Origin: Opacimonas viscosa
Lineage (GTDB): Bacteria; Pseudomonadota; Gammaproteobacteria; Enterobacterales; Alteromonadaceae
NCBI RefSeq assembly: GCF_024199005.1
Contig: NZ_JANATA010000024.1
Span: 1 to 36,070 of the forward strand
Reading direction: 5' to 3'
Length of the DNA: 36,070 nucleotides
Below, piece after piece: positions 22,314-29,613 of the stretch. Position 1 is the first letter of the stretch. Each line of letters begins with the position of its first letter. Under the pieces are notes generated by a model that searched no databases, was not told the DNA's origin, and saw only the letters and a list, made by a program, of their open reading frames with translations. A program made the position numbers and the translations under genes.

Positions 22314-24117
22314 GCATCTTTGCCATCCAGCGAAGATGACGATGAAACAATTTGATTTGTTGGATTAACTGTTCTGGTATGGGTATCAACCGTGACACAT
22401 GCACTGCATGAACATTTTTATCTGACACATAGAGCAACCCAGCTTCTAAATCTAACGTAATCTGATCTACGACCACATACTTAGAAGGTCTTAATGCAGC
22501 CACTAAATGGACGGCTAATAGTATATAAGCGATAAATTGATTGTGGTGTAAAAGTAAAGACTGTGTCGAGGCATCTTGATAAGCTGTAAATGATTGAAGT
22601 GTATTGAATAAATCAAAAAAGATCTTCTTTACCCATGATGCACGAATACTTTTGGATACTCCAGCAAATGAATTTGTATCGTCATGGTTTTCAGGATGTG
22701 TAAGCCTTCCTGTCACAGTATAATATGCATCCCTTACGTCACTATGTGAAACGGACAGGTAATATAATGTGGTTGGTTTAGCAAAAGTCGTATTTGCAAA
22801 CACAAGGGAAGAAAAAGCCGGCTCAGTGGAGTATGCCAGCCTAGAAAAGTAGGCATATCGAAGCGCTTTGATAGTGAGGTTTCGATTGAGATTACAAGCT
22901 CTTTTTAGCTTTTTGCTATAAGCATCAAGCTCGCTTTTAGTATAAGAAACTAACGATGATAACGTTGCACTCTGACTCGATTTCAGAATAGGGTGTAAGC
23001 TATCTGAAAGCCGCAATTTGACACACCCATTGTAGCTATTGAAAATGTCCTCTTGATGCTCCCGAACTATATCTGCGCGGTCAGGCATGATTACATCGTA
23101 TCGACGCCAATAGACAGCACTTTGGGTCACTAATAAATCAGTATCGTTGTCATCAATGGATGAGACAACGAGTTGGCCGATCTCTTTTTCTTTTTTAGAC
23201 AGTACAAGCGCCAAATAACAAATGATTGAAACCGCTATTTTCTGCTCAATATCCTCAAGGAGTTTTGATTCGATATTTTTAAGCTCGTAGTCAAATAATC
23301 CGTATGACAGATGCGGCATTAACAGCACATCACTCTTGGATTTTGAATACTCTTTTAAGTTAATTGGTTTTCGGTTTCGTTTTGCTTCTTCGTGGCCTTT
23401 ATCAAAGTTGCGTTCTGAACTATCATCCACTTCTTTGGAGGCGTCTGAACATTCGCTCGAACCCATAGGTGCAATACTAAGCAATTCTTTCAGATAATCC
23501 GATGTATCCTCATCAATAATGACAGGCTTTAACAATCGGTCTACGTGTTCAACATACTTCCCACTAAGAAAGGCGGTAAAAAATGATGTGAAGCTATTTA
23601 CAGTATTCTTCGGCAAATCCACGAGGTCATGAATAGTTATCTCTAACCCATCAACCTTGAAGATATCTTCAACATCGTTGTCATCATCATTCAAAAATTT
23701 ATGAAACTGCTTAATGATTTTGGAGATATCTACTTTTCTATTAGTTTTGTCTTGCTGAAAGAAGATAAAGGCGTATATCAGAATCACGAATTGGACTAGG
23801 TGAACTGAAGATGTTCGCTCTTTGGTCTCTGAATAAGTGCAAACCTTTAGTACAAAAGAATCCAACTTATTTAATTGAGTATCTTTCATGTGGGTTAGGA
23901 TCGAAACGCTATCGAACAAAACTTTGATGGATTTGAGCTGCTTGATACAGGTTGCTAGGGGAGATAAATTGGACTGATTTTCTAAGTGCGTGATCGTGCA
24001 CTCTAAACCACGAACAAACGTAGCAAGCAAATTTGGTGAGTTAAGGTATGTCTCAGGCTTGAAGCTCTTATGCTCAAGTAAGTTATACAAGACATGATAA
24101 TGATTAACTGATTGCAC
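22261..24117 (-). CDS. Large recombinase-like protein ending mid-catalytic domain
   Basis: 618 residues from GTG 24117. The first ~330 residues are helical and unrecognised, with an acidic, low-complexity hinge (ECSDASKEVDDSSERN). The C-terminal ~130 residues resemble the front half of a tyrosine recombinase catalytic domain: LVAALRPSKYVVVDQITLDL with Arg543, then a strand pair and PIPEQLIQQIKLFHRHL. The frame stops before box II. The rest of that active site appears in the next frame, inside the 1090-residue gene, which overlaps by 53 bases. Around the overlap is CCAATTTTTTATGG; a +1 shift there would fuse the two. Either the fold is split between two proteins or there is a frameshift, programmed or by damage. 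It is the first gene of the operon, 227 bases from att. Confidence 0.6.
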   Translation of the reverse strand: MQSVNHYHVLYNLLEHKSFKPETYLNSPNLLATFVRGLECTITHLENQSNLSPLATCIKQLKSIKVLFDSVSILTHMKDTQLNKLDSFVLKVCTYSETKERTSSVHLVQFVILIYAFIFFQQDKTNRKVDISKIIKQFHKFLNDDDNDVEDIFKVDGLEITIHDLVDLPKNTVNSFTSFFTAFLSGKYVEHVDRLLKPVIIDEDTSDYLKELLSIAPMGSSECSDASKEVDDSSERNFDKGHEEAKRNRKPINLKEYSKSKSDVLLMPHLSYGLFDYELKNIESKLLEDIEQKIAVSIICYLALVLSKKEKEIGQLVVSSIDDNDTDLLVTQSAVYWRRYDVIMPDRADIVREHQEDIFNSYNGCVKLRLSDSLHPILKSSQSATLSSLVSYTKSELDAYSKKLKRACNLNRNLTIKALRYAYFSRLAYSTEPAFSSLVFANTTFAKPTTLYYLSVSHSDVRDAYYTVTGRLTHPENHDDTNSFAGVSKSIRASWVKKIFFDLFNTLQSFTAYQDASTQSLLLHHNQFIAYILLAVHLVAALRPSKYVVVDQITLDLEAGLLYVSDKNVHAVHVSRLIPIPEQLIQQIKLFHRHLRWMAKMLANSHHDIVPIFYGAFK

Positions 24118-24343
24118 GTTGCAGGATGCATCCTTTGCTAGTAGTATCTAAACACAAGATTAGTACACACCGCATATAATGCAAATTCACCTAAAATCCA
24201 TACAGCACAAAAATAGAAGCGAAAAACAAATGGTGAATCTATTTATATAAAACTGTATTTTTACAGTAAGTTAGATGATATTAGGTGAAAAAAAATTATA
24301 TAAATACACTTAAGACAATATAAGATTATTTATAAATTCGCGT
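24111..24343 (-). repeat. Right-end block of the island, copy A, with inverted repeat
   Basis: Upstream region of the recombinase operon up to the att site. It is repeated at 27645-27882. Both copies carry TTCACCTAAAATC (24186-24198) and GATATTAGGTGAA (24277-24289), a 13-base inverted repeat with 1 mismatch, ~104 bases end to end. In copy A a small perfect hairpin ACTGTA-TTTT-TACAGT lies between at 24252-24267. Similar words GCATATAATGCAA precede the repeat. It may combine the operon promoter with recombinase binding sites. Confidence 0.75.
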
Positions 24344-24389
24344 CCTTACAAGGCGAGGGTCACTGGTTCAAGCCCAGTAGCGTCCACCA
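24344..24389 (+). repeat. att copy 2 (tRNA-Val 3' end)
   Basis: Identical to the tRNA-Val sequence from CCTTACAAGGCGAGGGTC to CCACCA; the bases before it (CGCGT) differ from the tRNA (CATCGC), which fixes the left limit of identity. It is followed by the same flank module as the intact tRNA. It marks the right end of element 1 and left end of the next. Confidence 0.92.
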
Positions 24390-24588
24390 TCCTTTTAAAA
24401 TCAATCACTTACGTTTTTACCCAGTTCGAAAATCGGCCGATTTTGCGAGTATCGCCTGCGTTATTTTGTAAAAGTGTGCCGAATGTGTGCCAAATCTGTG
24501 CCGGATCTGCACCACTACCCTGCTATAGGCCAATGATAACAATGCCTTCAGCGATCTAGCCCTGTTCGTGAAATTTCACGTTGAAACA
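24390..24588 (+). repeat. Island left-end flank module, copy 2
   Basis: Near-identical to 161-330, including the palindrome AAAATCGGCCGATTTT and the GTGTGCC words, and continuing to GCGATCTAG and GTGAAATTTCACG. It leads directly into the toxin-antitoxin operon, as does the copy after 31004. Confidence 0.85.
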
Positions 24589-24606
24589 TGTAGCTTTTAA
24601 GCTACA
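24589..24606. promoter_or_regulatory. Operator palindrome of toxin-antitoxin module 1
   Basis: TGTAGCTT-TT-AAGCTACA, a perfect inverted repeat ending 9 bases before the toxin start codon. The identical palindrome stands before the second module (31192-31209). Antitoxins of this type repress their own operon, so this is the probable binding site, overlapping the promoter. Confidence 0.7.
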
Positions 24607-24614
24607 ATATAAGC

Positions 24615-24917
24615 ATGAAATATGAAATCATTACGACTGAGCATTTTGATAAATGGCTATCTAAGTTAAAAGATAAAAAGGCCTTTAATGCCATAGCTGT
24701 CCGCTTGTTGCGTGCCGAAAGTGGAAACCTCGGTGACGTCAAATCAGTAGGTTCAGGAATTAGCGAGATGAGAATTTTTGTCGGTAAAGGGTACAGAATC
24801 TATTTTACAATTCGTGATGGTAAATTGATTATCCTTTTACATGGTGGCCACAAAGATTCGCAAAAAGCCGACATAAAATTTGCTCATACAATAAATCAAC
24901 AACTCAATTATGAGTAA
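24615..24917 (+). CDS. HigB-like (RelE/ParE superfamily, HI1419-type) toxin 1
   Basis: 100 residues: the TIGR02683-type addiction killer family with a RelE fold; FDKWLSKLKD at the start, the conserved GDVKSVGSGISEMRI (usual form GxxKxVGxGVxELRI) and GYRIYFTIRDGKLIILLHGGHKDSQ near the end. Such toxins cut mRNA on the ribosome. The toxin gene comes first and the antitoxin follows 3 bases later, the reversed order usual for this family. About 93% similar to the copy at 31225-31527. It sits between two att copies only 0.9 kb apart. Confidence 0.9.
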   Translation: MKYEIITTEHFDKWLSKLKDKKAFNAIAVRLLRAESGNLGDVKSVGSGISEMRIFVGKGYRIYFTIRDGKLIILLHGGHKDSQKADIKFAHTINQQLNYE

Positions 24918-24920
24918 ATC

Positions 24921-25208
24921 ATGGAGAAAATGATGAAAACAAAAGTATTTAACCCATTTGATTACATGGATACCCAAGAGGAAATTCACGATTTTCTAGT
25001 TGAGTGCTTTAACGATGATGATCCTAAGGTATTCATAAACGCTCTGAATCATCTAATGAAGAAGCACGGTGTTGCTAACATTGCAGAGGAAATTGGCGTC
25101 AATAGAGAAAGCTTATACCGCTCTTTTAATGGAAAAGTCAGCCCTCGCTGGGACACAGTGGTGAAAGTAATGAAAGTATTAAATATTGATTTAACTGAAG
25201 CCGCTTAA
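24921..25208 (+). CDS. HigA-like (HI1420-type) antitoxin 1
   Basis: 95 residues: FNPFDYMDTQEEIHDFL start typical of the TIGR02684 antidote family, then a helix-turn-helix VANIAEEIGVNRESLYRSFN and the end WDTVVKVMKVLNIDLT. It neutralises the upstream toxin and probably binds the palindrome at 24589-24606. It may begin at ATG 24921 or at the second or third Met a few codons on. Confidence 0.9.
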   Translation: MEKMMKTKVFNPFDYMDTQEEIHDFLVECFNDDDPKVFINALNHLMKKHGVANIAEEIGVNRESLYRSFNGKVSPRWDTVVKVMKVLNIDLTEAA

Positions 25209-25263
25209 TTGTGTTTGAGTTTTGCAAATAACATCTGATAGAAAATAAGGTCTTAATTCTCAT

Positions 25264-25330
25264 CCTTACAAGCCGAGATGTTGCAGGTATCGCGTGGATT
25301 ATTTTTTTCAGGTGTGTCGAGTCGGTGGCG
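25264..25330 (+). repeat. Degenerate att copy with flank remnant
   Basis: CCTTACAAGCCGAG (one mismatch to the att core) followed by a short piece resembling the flank module (GGATTATTTTTTTCAGGTGT, GTCGGTGGCGAAGAC). The distance from the antitoxin stop (55 bases) equals that at the second module (31818 to 31874), and the sequence between is related, so this is a true ancient element end. Confidence 0.65.
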
Positions 25331-25392
25331 AAGACTTTGATGGAATTCCGCTTCGTAGTACGCTAAAATGATAAAGGATTTAAAGGGGTTGT

Positions 25393-25550
25393 ATGACTGC
25401 TTCACTTTCAAATAAACAGAAAAAAACAATAAAAAATTCAGACCAAAGCCCAGTAACTTTGCAGTTAATTTAAGTTATGAGGGCCTCTCTCTTAAACAAT
25501 CTTCTCAAAATAAAAGCATTGATGAATTGAAGCATCAATATGCGAGATAA
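25393..25550 (+). pseudogene. YhfG-like Fic antitoxin remnant, frameshifted
   Basis: ATG 25393 opens MTASLSNKQKKTIKN; after about 22 codons the frame must shift by one base to continue FAVNLSYEGLSLKQ and end DELKHQYAR at 25550. The layout (basic start, an ..EGL helix, end ELKxxYxR) and the overlap with a following Fic start codon fit the small inhibitor genes placed before fic. The frameshift and the loss of most of fic make it non-functional. Confidence 0.5.
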
Positions 25551-25650
25551 ATATGGTGTAACGCACGATAAGTATTGCTACCCTGACTCTGCTGTACTAA
25601 TTAATCTCTTAGGTATGTACGCGCACAGCTCACATTGCATGCAAAAATAA
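25540..25650 (+). pseudogene. Fic-family N-terminal remnant
   Basis: ATG 25540 reads MRDKYGVTHDKYCYPDSAVL and INLLG, the conserved start of a Fic (AMP-transferase) protein (DKYG...DxYCYPxTxVLxN). It stops after 36 codons; the Fic core motif HPFxxGNGR is absent. It overlaps the antitoxin remnant, as the intact pairs do. Confidence 0.7.
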
Positions 25651-25696
25651 AGTGCGTTACACTTTTATTAATATAAACAAAGGCCAATTGTAAAAT

Positions 25697-26209
25697 ATGA
25701 AATTTAAATCATTTCTACTTGTTTTGACATTGTTTGGGTCTCCGTCGTACGGTAACCAAATAGATTGCGTGAGCATGAAGAAAAACCAAGAATTAGTATT
25801 TGAGCTTAGGCACAGTAATGGTTTCGCTAACTGTATATTGTTGGGTGATTTACCAAATGTCTCAGATATACATTTCATTACGGATAGTAATTTTGATTAT
25901 AGAATTGAGTTGAAAGAGCTGCATCAAAATAATAGTATGACTCACATAAGCGATTATAATTCAAACGCTAACAACTTGAGTGCTTTCAAGATTAACACTC
26001 TAAATAGAAATGTGGGATTTACTATCCATCCTAGTAGCAAGCTCTATACAAACAAAAATGTTTCAGTATCATATATCGAACACGATAGTGTTTTTCTCGT
26101 TAGTGTGAAAATGGTTGACATTTCTAATTCAAGTCCTCCACCATCACCTCCACCTGGCGGCGATTGTTTTTATGAAAATGGCGTGAGGATGTGCAATGAT
26201 ATCAAATAA
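25697..26209 (+). CDS. Secreted protein of unknown function
   Basis: 170 residues with a clear signal peptide (MKFKSFLLVLTLFGSPSYG, cut before NQIDC). The mature part is beta-rich and ends in a proline hinge PPPSPPPGG and a Cys pair (CFYENGVRMC). The stop overlaps the next gene by 14 bases, so they form an operon. No family is recognised. Possible partner or immunity protein of the downstream toxin-like protein. Confidence 0.65.
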   Translation: MKFKSFLLVLTLFGSPSYGNQIDCVSMKKNQELVFELRHSNGFANCILLGDLPNVSDIHFITDSNFDYRIELKELHQNNSMTHISDYNSNANNLSAFKINTLNRNVGFTIHPSSKLYTNKNVSVSYIEHDSVFLVSVKMVDISNSSPPPSPPPGGDCFYENGVRMCNDIK

Positions 26210-26951
26210 ATCAAGCGGTGTTTTGATGATATTTTCTTGGTGTTTATCTTTTCTACTTTTTTCTGCTAATACATATTCGGATGCCCCAACTTCAAGCTGC
26301 TCTGCAACTACTACGCCACCTCCTCTGCCTGAAGGTCTTAACTTGAATTTGGAGCTCCGTAAGTTAGAACAAATTTCGGCCCTTATAGATTTTGCGTACC
26401 CAGAAACAAGTGCCGCAGTAAAGGTATTGTTCATGGTTGATAACTTTGGACCCGGCAAACAATATGATTTCAAAAGTCACGGTGATTATTCATTAGCCAA
26501 AGAAAACGCGGGTAATTGGTTTTACGGAGCCGGGGCAAGCGCTATGGGTTATTCTGATTCTGAGGTGAGAGCAGCAGCCGGTGTGGTTCAGCAATATACC
26601 GACTACAAAACAGACCCAAACATTGATTTTCAAGACTTTGTCCAGAATACTATTGAGGCGTTAGCTAACCCTCCTCACTTCAATGATAACCCTTCTGATG
26701 TTCCACTTGTTGGCGGAGGATTGGATTATTACGATGGGCCTTTTGATTCTGACGATGATCAGACCGATAATCCTGATTCATGTTATGAAAGCGAAGATGT
26801 TGAATCAATTGGTGATGATCAATCCGGTATTAATAATGGTGGCAGAGGCGTTGGAGGTGGCTGGTTAAGTATTGGCAGTTTCATAGGCGCGTCAAGATGT
26901 ATTGGAAACTGCGAGATTCCGCCAGGTAAAGTCACTGTTACAGATTTGTAG
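26196..26951 (+). CDS. Secreted protein resembling polymorphic toxin type 44
   Basis: 251 residues. A hydrophobic N-terminal segment (~10-28, LMIFSWCLSFLLFSANTYS) acts as a signal. The middle reads QYDFKSHGDYSLAKENAGNW, FYGAGASAMGYSDSEVRAAA, GVVQQY and later GGGLDYYDG. This spacing (GNxxYGAxGxAxG..., AAGxxQ, ...GxDYY) resembles the bacterial toxin 44 domain seen at the ends of Rhs and other polymorphic toxins. The tail is Asp- and Gly-rich with Cys pairs (RCIGNCEIPPG). Here it is a free-standing secreted protein, flanked by two other secreted proteins. Toxin activity is inference; a structural or housekeeping variant is possible. Confidence 0.5.
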   Translation: MISNKSSGVLMIFSWCLSFLLFSANTYSDAPTSSCSATTTPPPLPEGLNLNLELRKLEQISALIDFAYPETSAAVKVLFMVDNFGPGKQYDFKSHGDYSLAKENAGNWFYGAGASAMGYSDSEVRAAAGVVQQYTDYKTDPNIDFQDFVQNTIEALANPPHFNDNPSDVPLVGGGLDYYDGPFDSDDDQTDNPDSCYESEDVESIGDDQSGINNGGRGVGGGWLSIGSFIGASRCIGNCEIPPGKVTVTDL

Positions 26952-26993
26952 TTGATTTAGCAGGAATTATTCAGAAATTATGGGGAATTAGAG

Positions 26994-27413
26994 ATGGGTA
27001 ATATGGTTAAACTCGTGATAGTTTGCTATTTTTTCCCTTTTTTGTTTGCAGGGTGTAGCTCTGAAAATGCGAAAATTGAGATTATAAATTTAGCAGTGTC
27101 GCCATCACATGAGCATATCGCTACTGAGTATTTATACTTGGTAGGCGGCTCAATTGGTGGTTGCAGTAGGGCTATTCGCGTATCGAAAAATTCTGATTCT
27201 CAGAAAACACCAGCATACAGAAATCATTTTGAGTCAGTTTTTATATCTCGTTGCGGGGTAGAATTGAAAGTAACTTGGCTGTCAAATCAGACACTCGAAA
27301 TTGAATATGATGTTAATGATTTGTCAAAACCTATTATAGAAATGAAACACCAAGACGTTCATGGTGGAATCGATGTAGTGTTCACATCCAAAGAACTGGA
27401 AGCTACATATTAA
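26994..27413 (+). CDS. Small lipoprotein, possible immunity partner
   Basis: 139 residues with a lipobox LFAGC after a hydrophobic stretch, so it is a predicted lipoprotein. The body reads SPSHEHIATEYLYLVGGSIG and later VTWLSNQTLEIEYD, a pattern like DUF5412-type small domains. It starts 42 bases after the toxin-like gene, in the same direction, so immunity or envelope anchoring is plausible from position only. The start could be Met1 or Met4. Confidence 0.55.
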   Translation: MGNMVKLVIVCYFFPFLFAGCSSENAKIEIINLAVSPSHEHIATEYLYLVGGSIGGCSRAIRVSKNSDSQKTPAYRNHFESVFISRCGVELKVTWLSNQTLEIEYDVNDLSKPIIEMKHQDVHGGIDVVFTSKELEATY

Positions 27414-27482
27414 CATGAAGAAGATCGCTCAATCACATCATGGAGATCGCGTTATTTTTCTTTCAGTAGACCCTCTTGCAAT

Positions 27483-27620
27483 TTACTTTGCCTGATCTCC
27501 ATCAGTCAATATATTTTTATTTTTTCGCATCGATTCACCACGTAACTTTACTTTGATCGCACTGTGCACTAATCGATCTAAGATCGCATCGGCATGCATC
27601 GATTCGCTGATAATGTCATA
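27483..27620 (-). pseudogene. IS21-family istB C-terminal remnant (1)
   Basis: The minus frame reads [20 protein letters not shown] and LRGESMRK, the end of an IstB ATPase ([24 protein letters not shown] in intact copies). The rest of IS21 is gone. Its broken end lies next to the start codon region of a lost recombinase operon copy. Confidence 0.85.
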
Positions 27621-27644
27621 CTATAAGTCGAAAGGGAGTTGACT

Positions 27645-27882
27645 AATTGCACGTTGCAGGATGCGTCCATTGCTTGTAGTATCGATACCTACAAGGCTAG
27701 TACACATCCTATATAATGCAAATTCACCTAAAATCACACAAAACAAGAAATCGAAATGAAATCTATATGGTGAGTTTTACTTATTATAAAATTCTATTTT
27801 AACAGTCATTTAGATGATATTAGGTGAAAATTAATTACATAAACACACTTAATGTAACCTCTAATTATTTATAAAATCGCGT
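27645..27882 (-). repeat. Right-end block, copy B (operon lost)
   Basis: Matches 24111-24343: GTG start codon with the first ~5 codons of the 618-residue gene, GCAGGATG, ATATAATGCAAATTCACC and the inverted repeat TTCACCTAAAATC (27723-27735) / GATATTAGGTGAA (27816-27828), ending in att copy 3. The recombinase operon itself has been deleted and replaced by the istB remnant. The two halves of the inverted repeat are unchanged while the DNA between has drifted. Confidence 0.8.
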
Positions 27883-28040
27883 CCTTACAAGGCGAGGGTC
27901 ACTGGTTCAAGCCCAGTAGCGTCCACCATCCTTTAAATTCAATCACTTACGTTTTTAGCCAGTTCGAAGATCGACCGATTTTGCGAGTATCGCCTGCGTT
28001 ATTTTCTTCAGGTGTGTCGAATCGGTGACGAATAAGTGAC
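27883..28040 (+). repeat. att copy 3 and shortened flank module
   Basis: 27883-27928 is identical to the tRNA-Val 3' end through CCACCA; the flank (to ~28020) has the palindrome region in altered form (GAAGATCGACCGATTTTGCG) and GTGTGTCGAATCGGTGACG. It leads into the second, deleted repressor-integrase module. Confidence 0.88.
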
Positions 28041-28156
28041 GAAAACGCGCATGTTTTATTATGCAGAGCCTAAATAGCAAGGCCTACAGCTTGATTTATA
28101 TGTCAGCTTAAATTCAATCTAAATGGGAATGAGATGAGGGGGACTTTACTCTTTGC

Positions 28157-28228
28157 TCAGTTGTTCTTTACATACTCAACAAGTTGATGCAGCTCGCAAT
28201 CAAAATAAACACAAAGTTTTTCAAAATT
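28157..28228 (-). pseudogene. XRE repressor C-terminal remnant
   Basis: The minus frame reads NFEKLCVYFDCELHQLVEYV and stops; it matches the end of the repressor at 3444-3668 (KLCNYFDCNVEDLVERVK). The first ~50 codons and the divergent promoter are missing and it runs straight into integrase codon 174. Confidence 0.75.
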
Positions 28229-28915
28229 ATGTCGATACTTCGGGCTATAATTAATGAAGCATCTATTCGCTTTGAGTTCCCTACCCCGTTTTTAAACATC
28301 AAGCAGTTAAAAAATAACAAATCGGATATCCATCCTTTCCACTTAGATGAAGTGTTTCTCATTTTAAAAGAAGTTCGACAGGACTATCACAGTTACTACA
28401 CCACTCGTTTTTTTACTGGAATGCGAACTGGTGAAATTGATGGATTGAAATGGAAGTATGTTGATTTTGAGCGCAAACTCATTTTAGTACGCGAGACTAT
28501 TGTGGATGGTAAGCAAGAGGAAGATGCGAAAACCTCATCTTCGATTCGTGATATCCAGATGAATAAAATGGTATTTGAAGCATTACTAAAACAATACCGC
28601 GGAACTAGTAAAAAGTCTGAGTATGTCTTTTGTAATCTGAAAGGCGAAGCGCTAGCCCATCGAAATGTGACCAAACGCGTTTGGCATCCGTTGCTGAAAA
28701 GACTTGGTCTATCAAGCCGTAAGCCCTATCAGTCTCGTCATACTGCTGCGACATTATGGTTAGCTGCAGGTGAAGCCCCAGAGTGGATAGCTAAACAACT
28801 AGGCCATGCCAATACTCAAATGCTTTTTACTGTCTATTCTCGCTACGTACCAAATTTAACCCGACAAGATGGCAGTGCCCTAGAAACCCTCATTGCAAAT
28901 CATAAAGAAGGTTAA
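28229..28915 (+). pseudogene. Integrase copy 2, lacking first 173 residues
   Basis: From MSILRAIINEASIRFEF to the end it matches residues 174-401 of the integrase at 4006-5211 with few changes, keeping the catalytic Arg, Arg, His and Tyr. The arm-binding and most of the core-binding domain are lost by the deletion that removed the excisionase gene. The frame remains open through antisense repressor sequence, but a DNA-binding-defective product is expected. DNA differs from copy 1 mostly at third codon positions, so the two elements are related but distinct, not a recent duplication. Confidence 0.9.
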
Positions 28916-28920
28916 AGATT

Positions 28921-29064
28921 ATGAAACTTCGGAGCCTACACACACAATCATCTTCTATCAACACACAACCATTGTTAAATGAAGCATCTGGAATGTCTCG
29001 TTTTCGTGGTAACTACAGCCTTTGTGGTTTTATTATGAACATCACTATGAACGTCACAGCATGA
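28921..29064 (+). pseudogene. Truncated small ORF downstream of integrase (copy 2)
   Basis: MKLRSLHTQSSSINTQPL and on to NYSLCGFI, the counterpart of 5214-5354, starting 5 bases after the integrase stop. After GFI it enters istB sequence. Conservation of the start in two diverged elements suggests a real gene of this family of islands; the product is unknown. Confidence 0.5.
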
Positions 29065-29222
29065 TCATCACATCCAATAAACCGTTCGAACAATGGGATG
29101 AACTGTTTGATGACACCAGTATGACAGTAGCTGCTATTGATAGACTGGTACATCATGCAACCATAATAAACTGTGAAGGCGTAAGCTATCGACGAAAAGC
29201 TGCCATAGAAGAAATAAAGTAA
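29031..29222 (+). pseudogene. IS21-family istB C-terminal remnant (2)
   Basis: The frame reads YERHSMIITSNKPFEQWDEL and later MTVAAIDRLVHHATIINCEG, the end of an IstB ATPase (sensor-like SMIITSN motif and C-terminal helix). It differs in sequence from the remnant at 27483, so it comes from another IS21-type element. Confidence 0.9.
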
Positions 29223-29232
29223 ATCAATATCA

Positions 29233-29278
29233 ACCGGCCAGAATAATTGACGCGGAACCGGCCAAGATAGTTGACGCT
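29233..29278 (+). repeat. IS21 end repeats
   Basis: Two direct 22-base copies, starting AACCGGCCAGAATAATTGAC at 29233 and AACCGGCCAAGATAGTTGAC at 29257, just after the istB stop. IS21 elements carry such internal transposase-binding repeats near their ends. Confidence 0.7.
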
Positions 29279-29379
29279 AGATAAATTTATCACCGATATG
29301 TTATTGCAACCTCATGTTGTAATCCCCCCATTTCTAGTAGCATAAATAAATAGACTATTCTCAGAGCTAAATGGCCTAA

Positions 29380-29583
29380 AAAAACAAAACATCAGCGCAC
29401 GATTTTCGTAGAGGATTTATCACGCATAATGCCAAAGAAGGCAGAGACACCTTAATTATCGCCGAGATGCTCGGGCATTCCGATCTAAATTCGAACATTC
29501 GGTATTTGAACGAAACCGAAGAAGCTAAGAAAGAAATTGCGCAGAGTGTGAGGCTCGATTTTTTGTACGATTTACCGTTTTAG
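29380..29583 (+). pseudogene. Another tyrosine recombinase, C-terminal remnant
   Basis: The frame, opened after a stop at 29377, reads AHDFRRGFITHN (box II His-x-x-Arg), IIAEMLGHSDLNSNIRYLNE (GH and the nucleophile Tyr) and ends FLYDLPF. It is not similar to the integrase at 4006 and represents a third recombinase type in the window. Everything before box II is lost. Confidence 0.85.
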
Positions 29584-29613
29584 TTAGCTTATGAGAGCCT
29601 TATTAATTACCCT

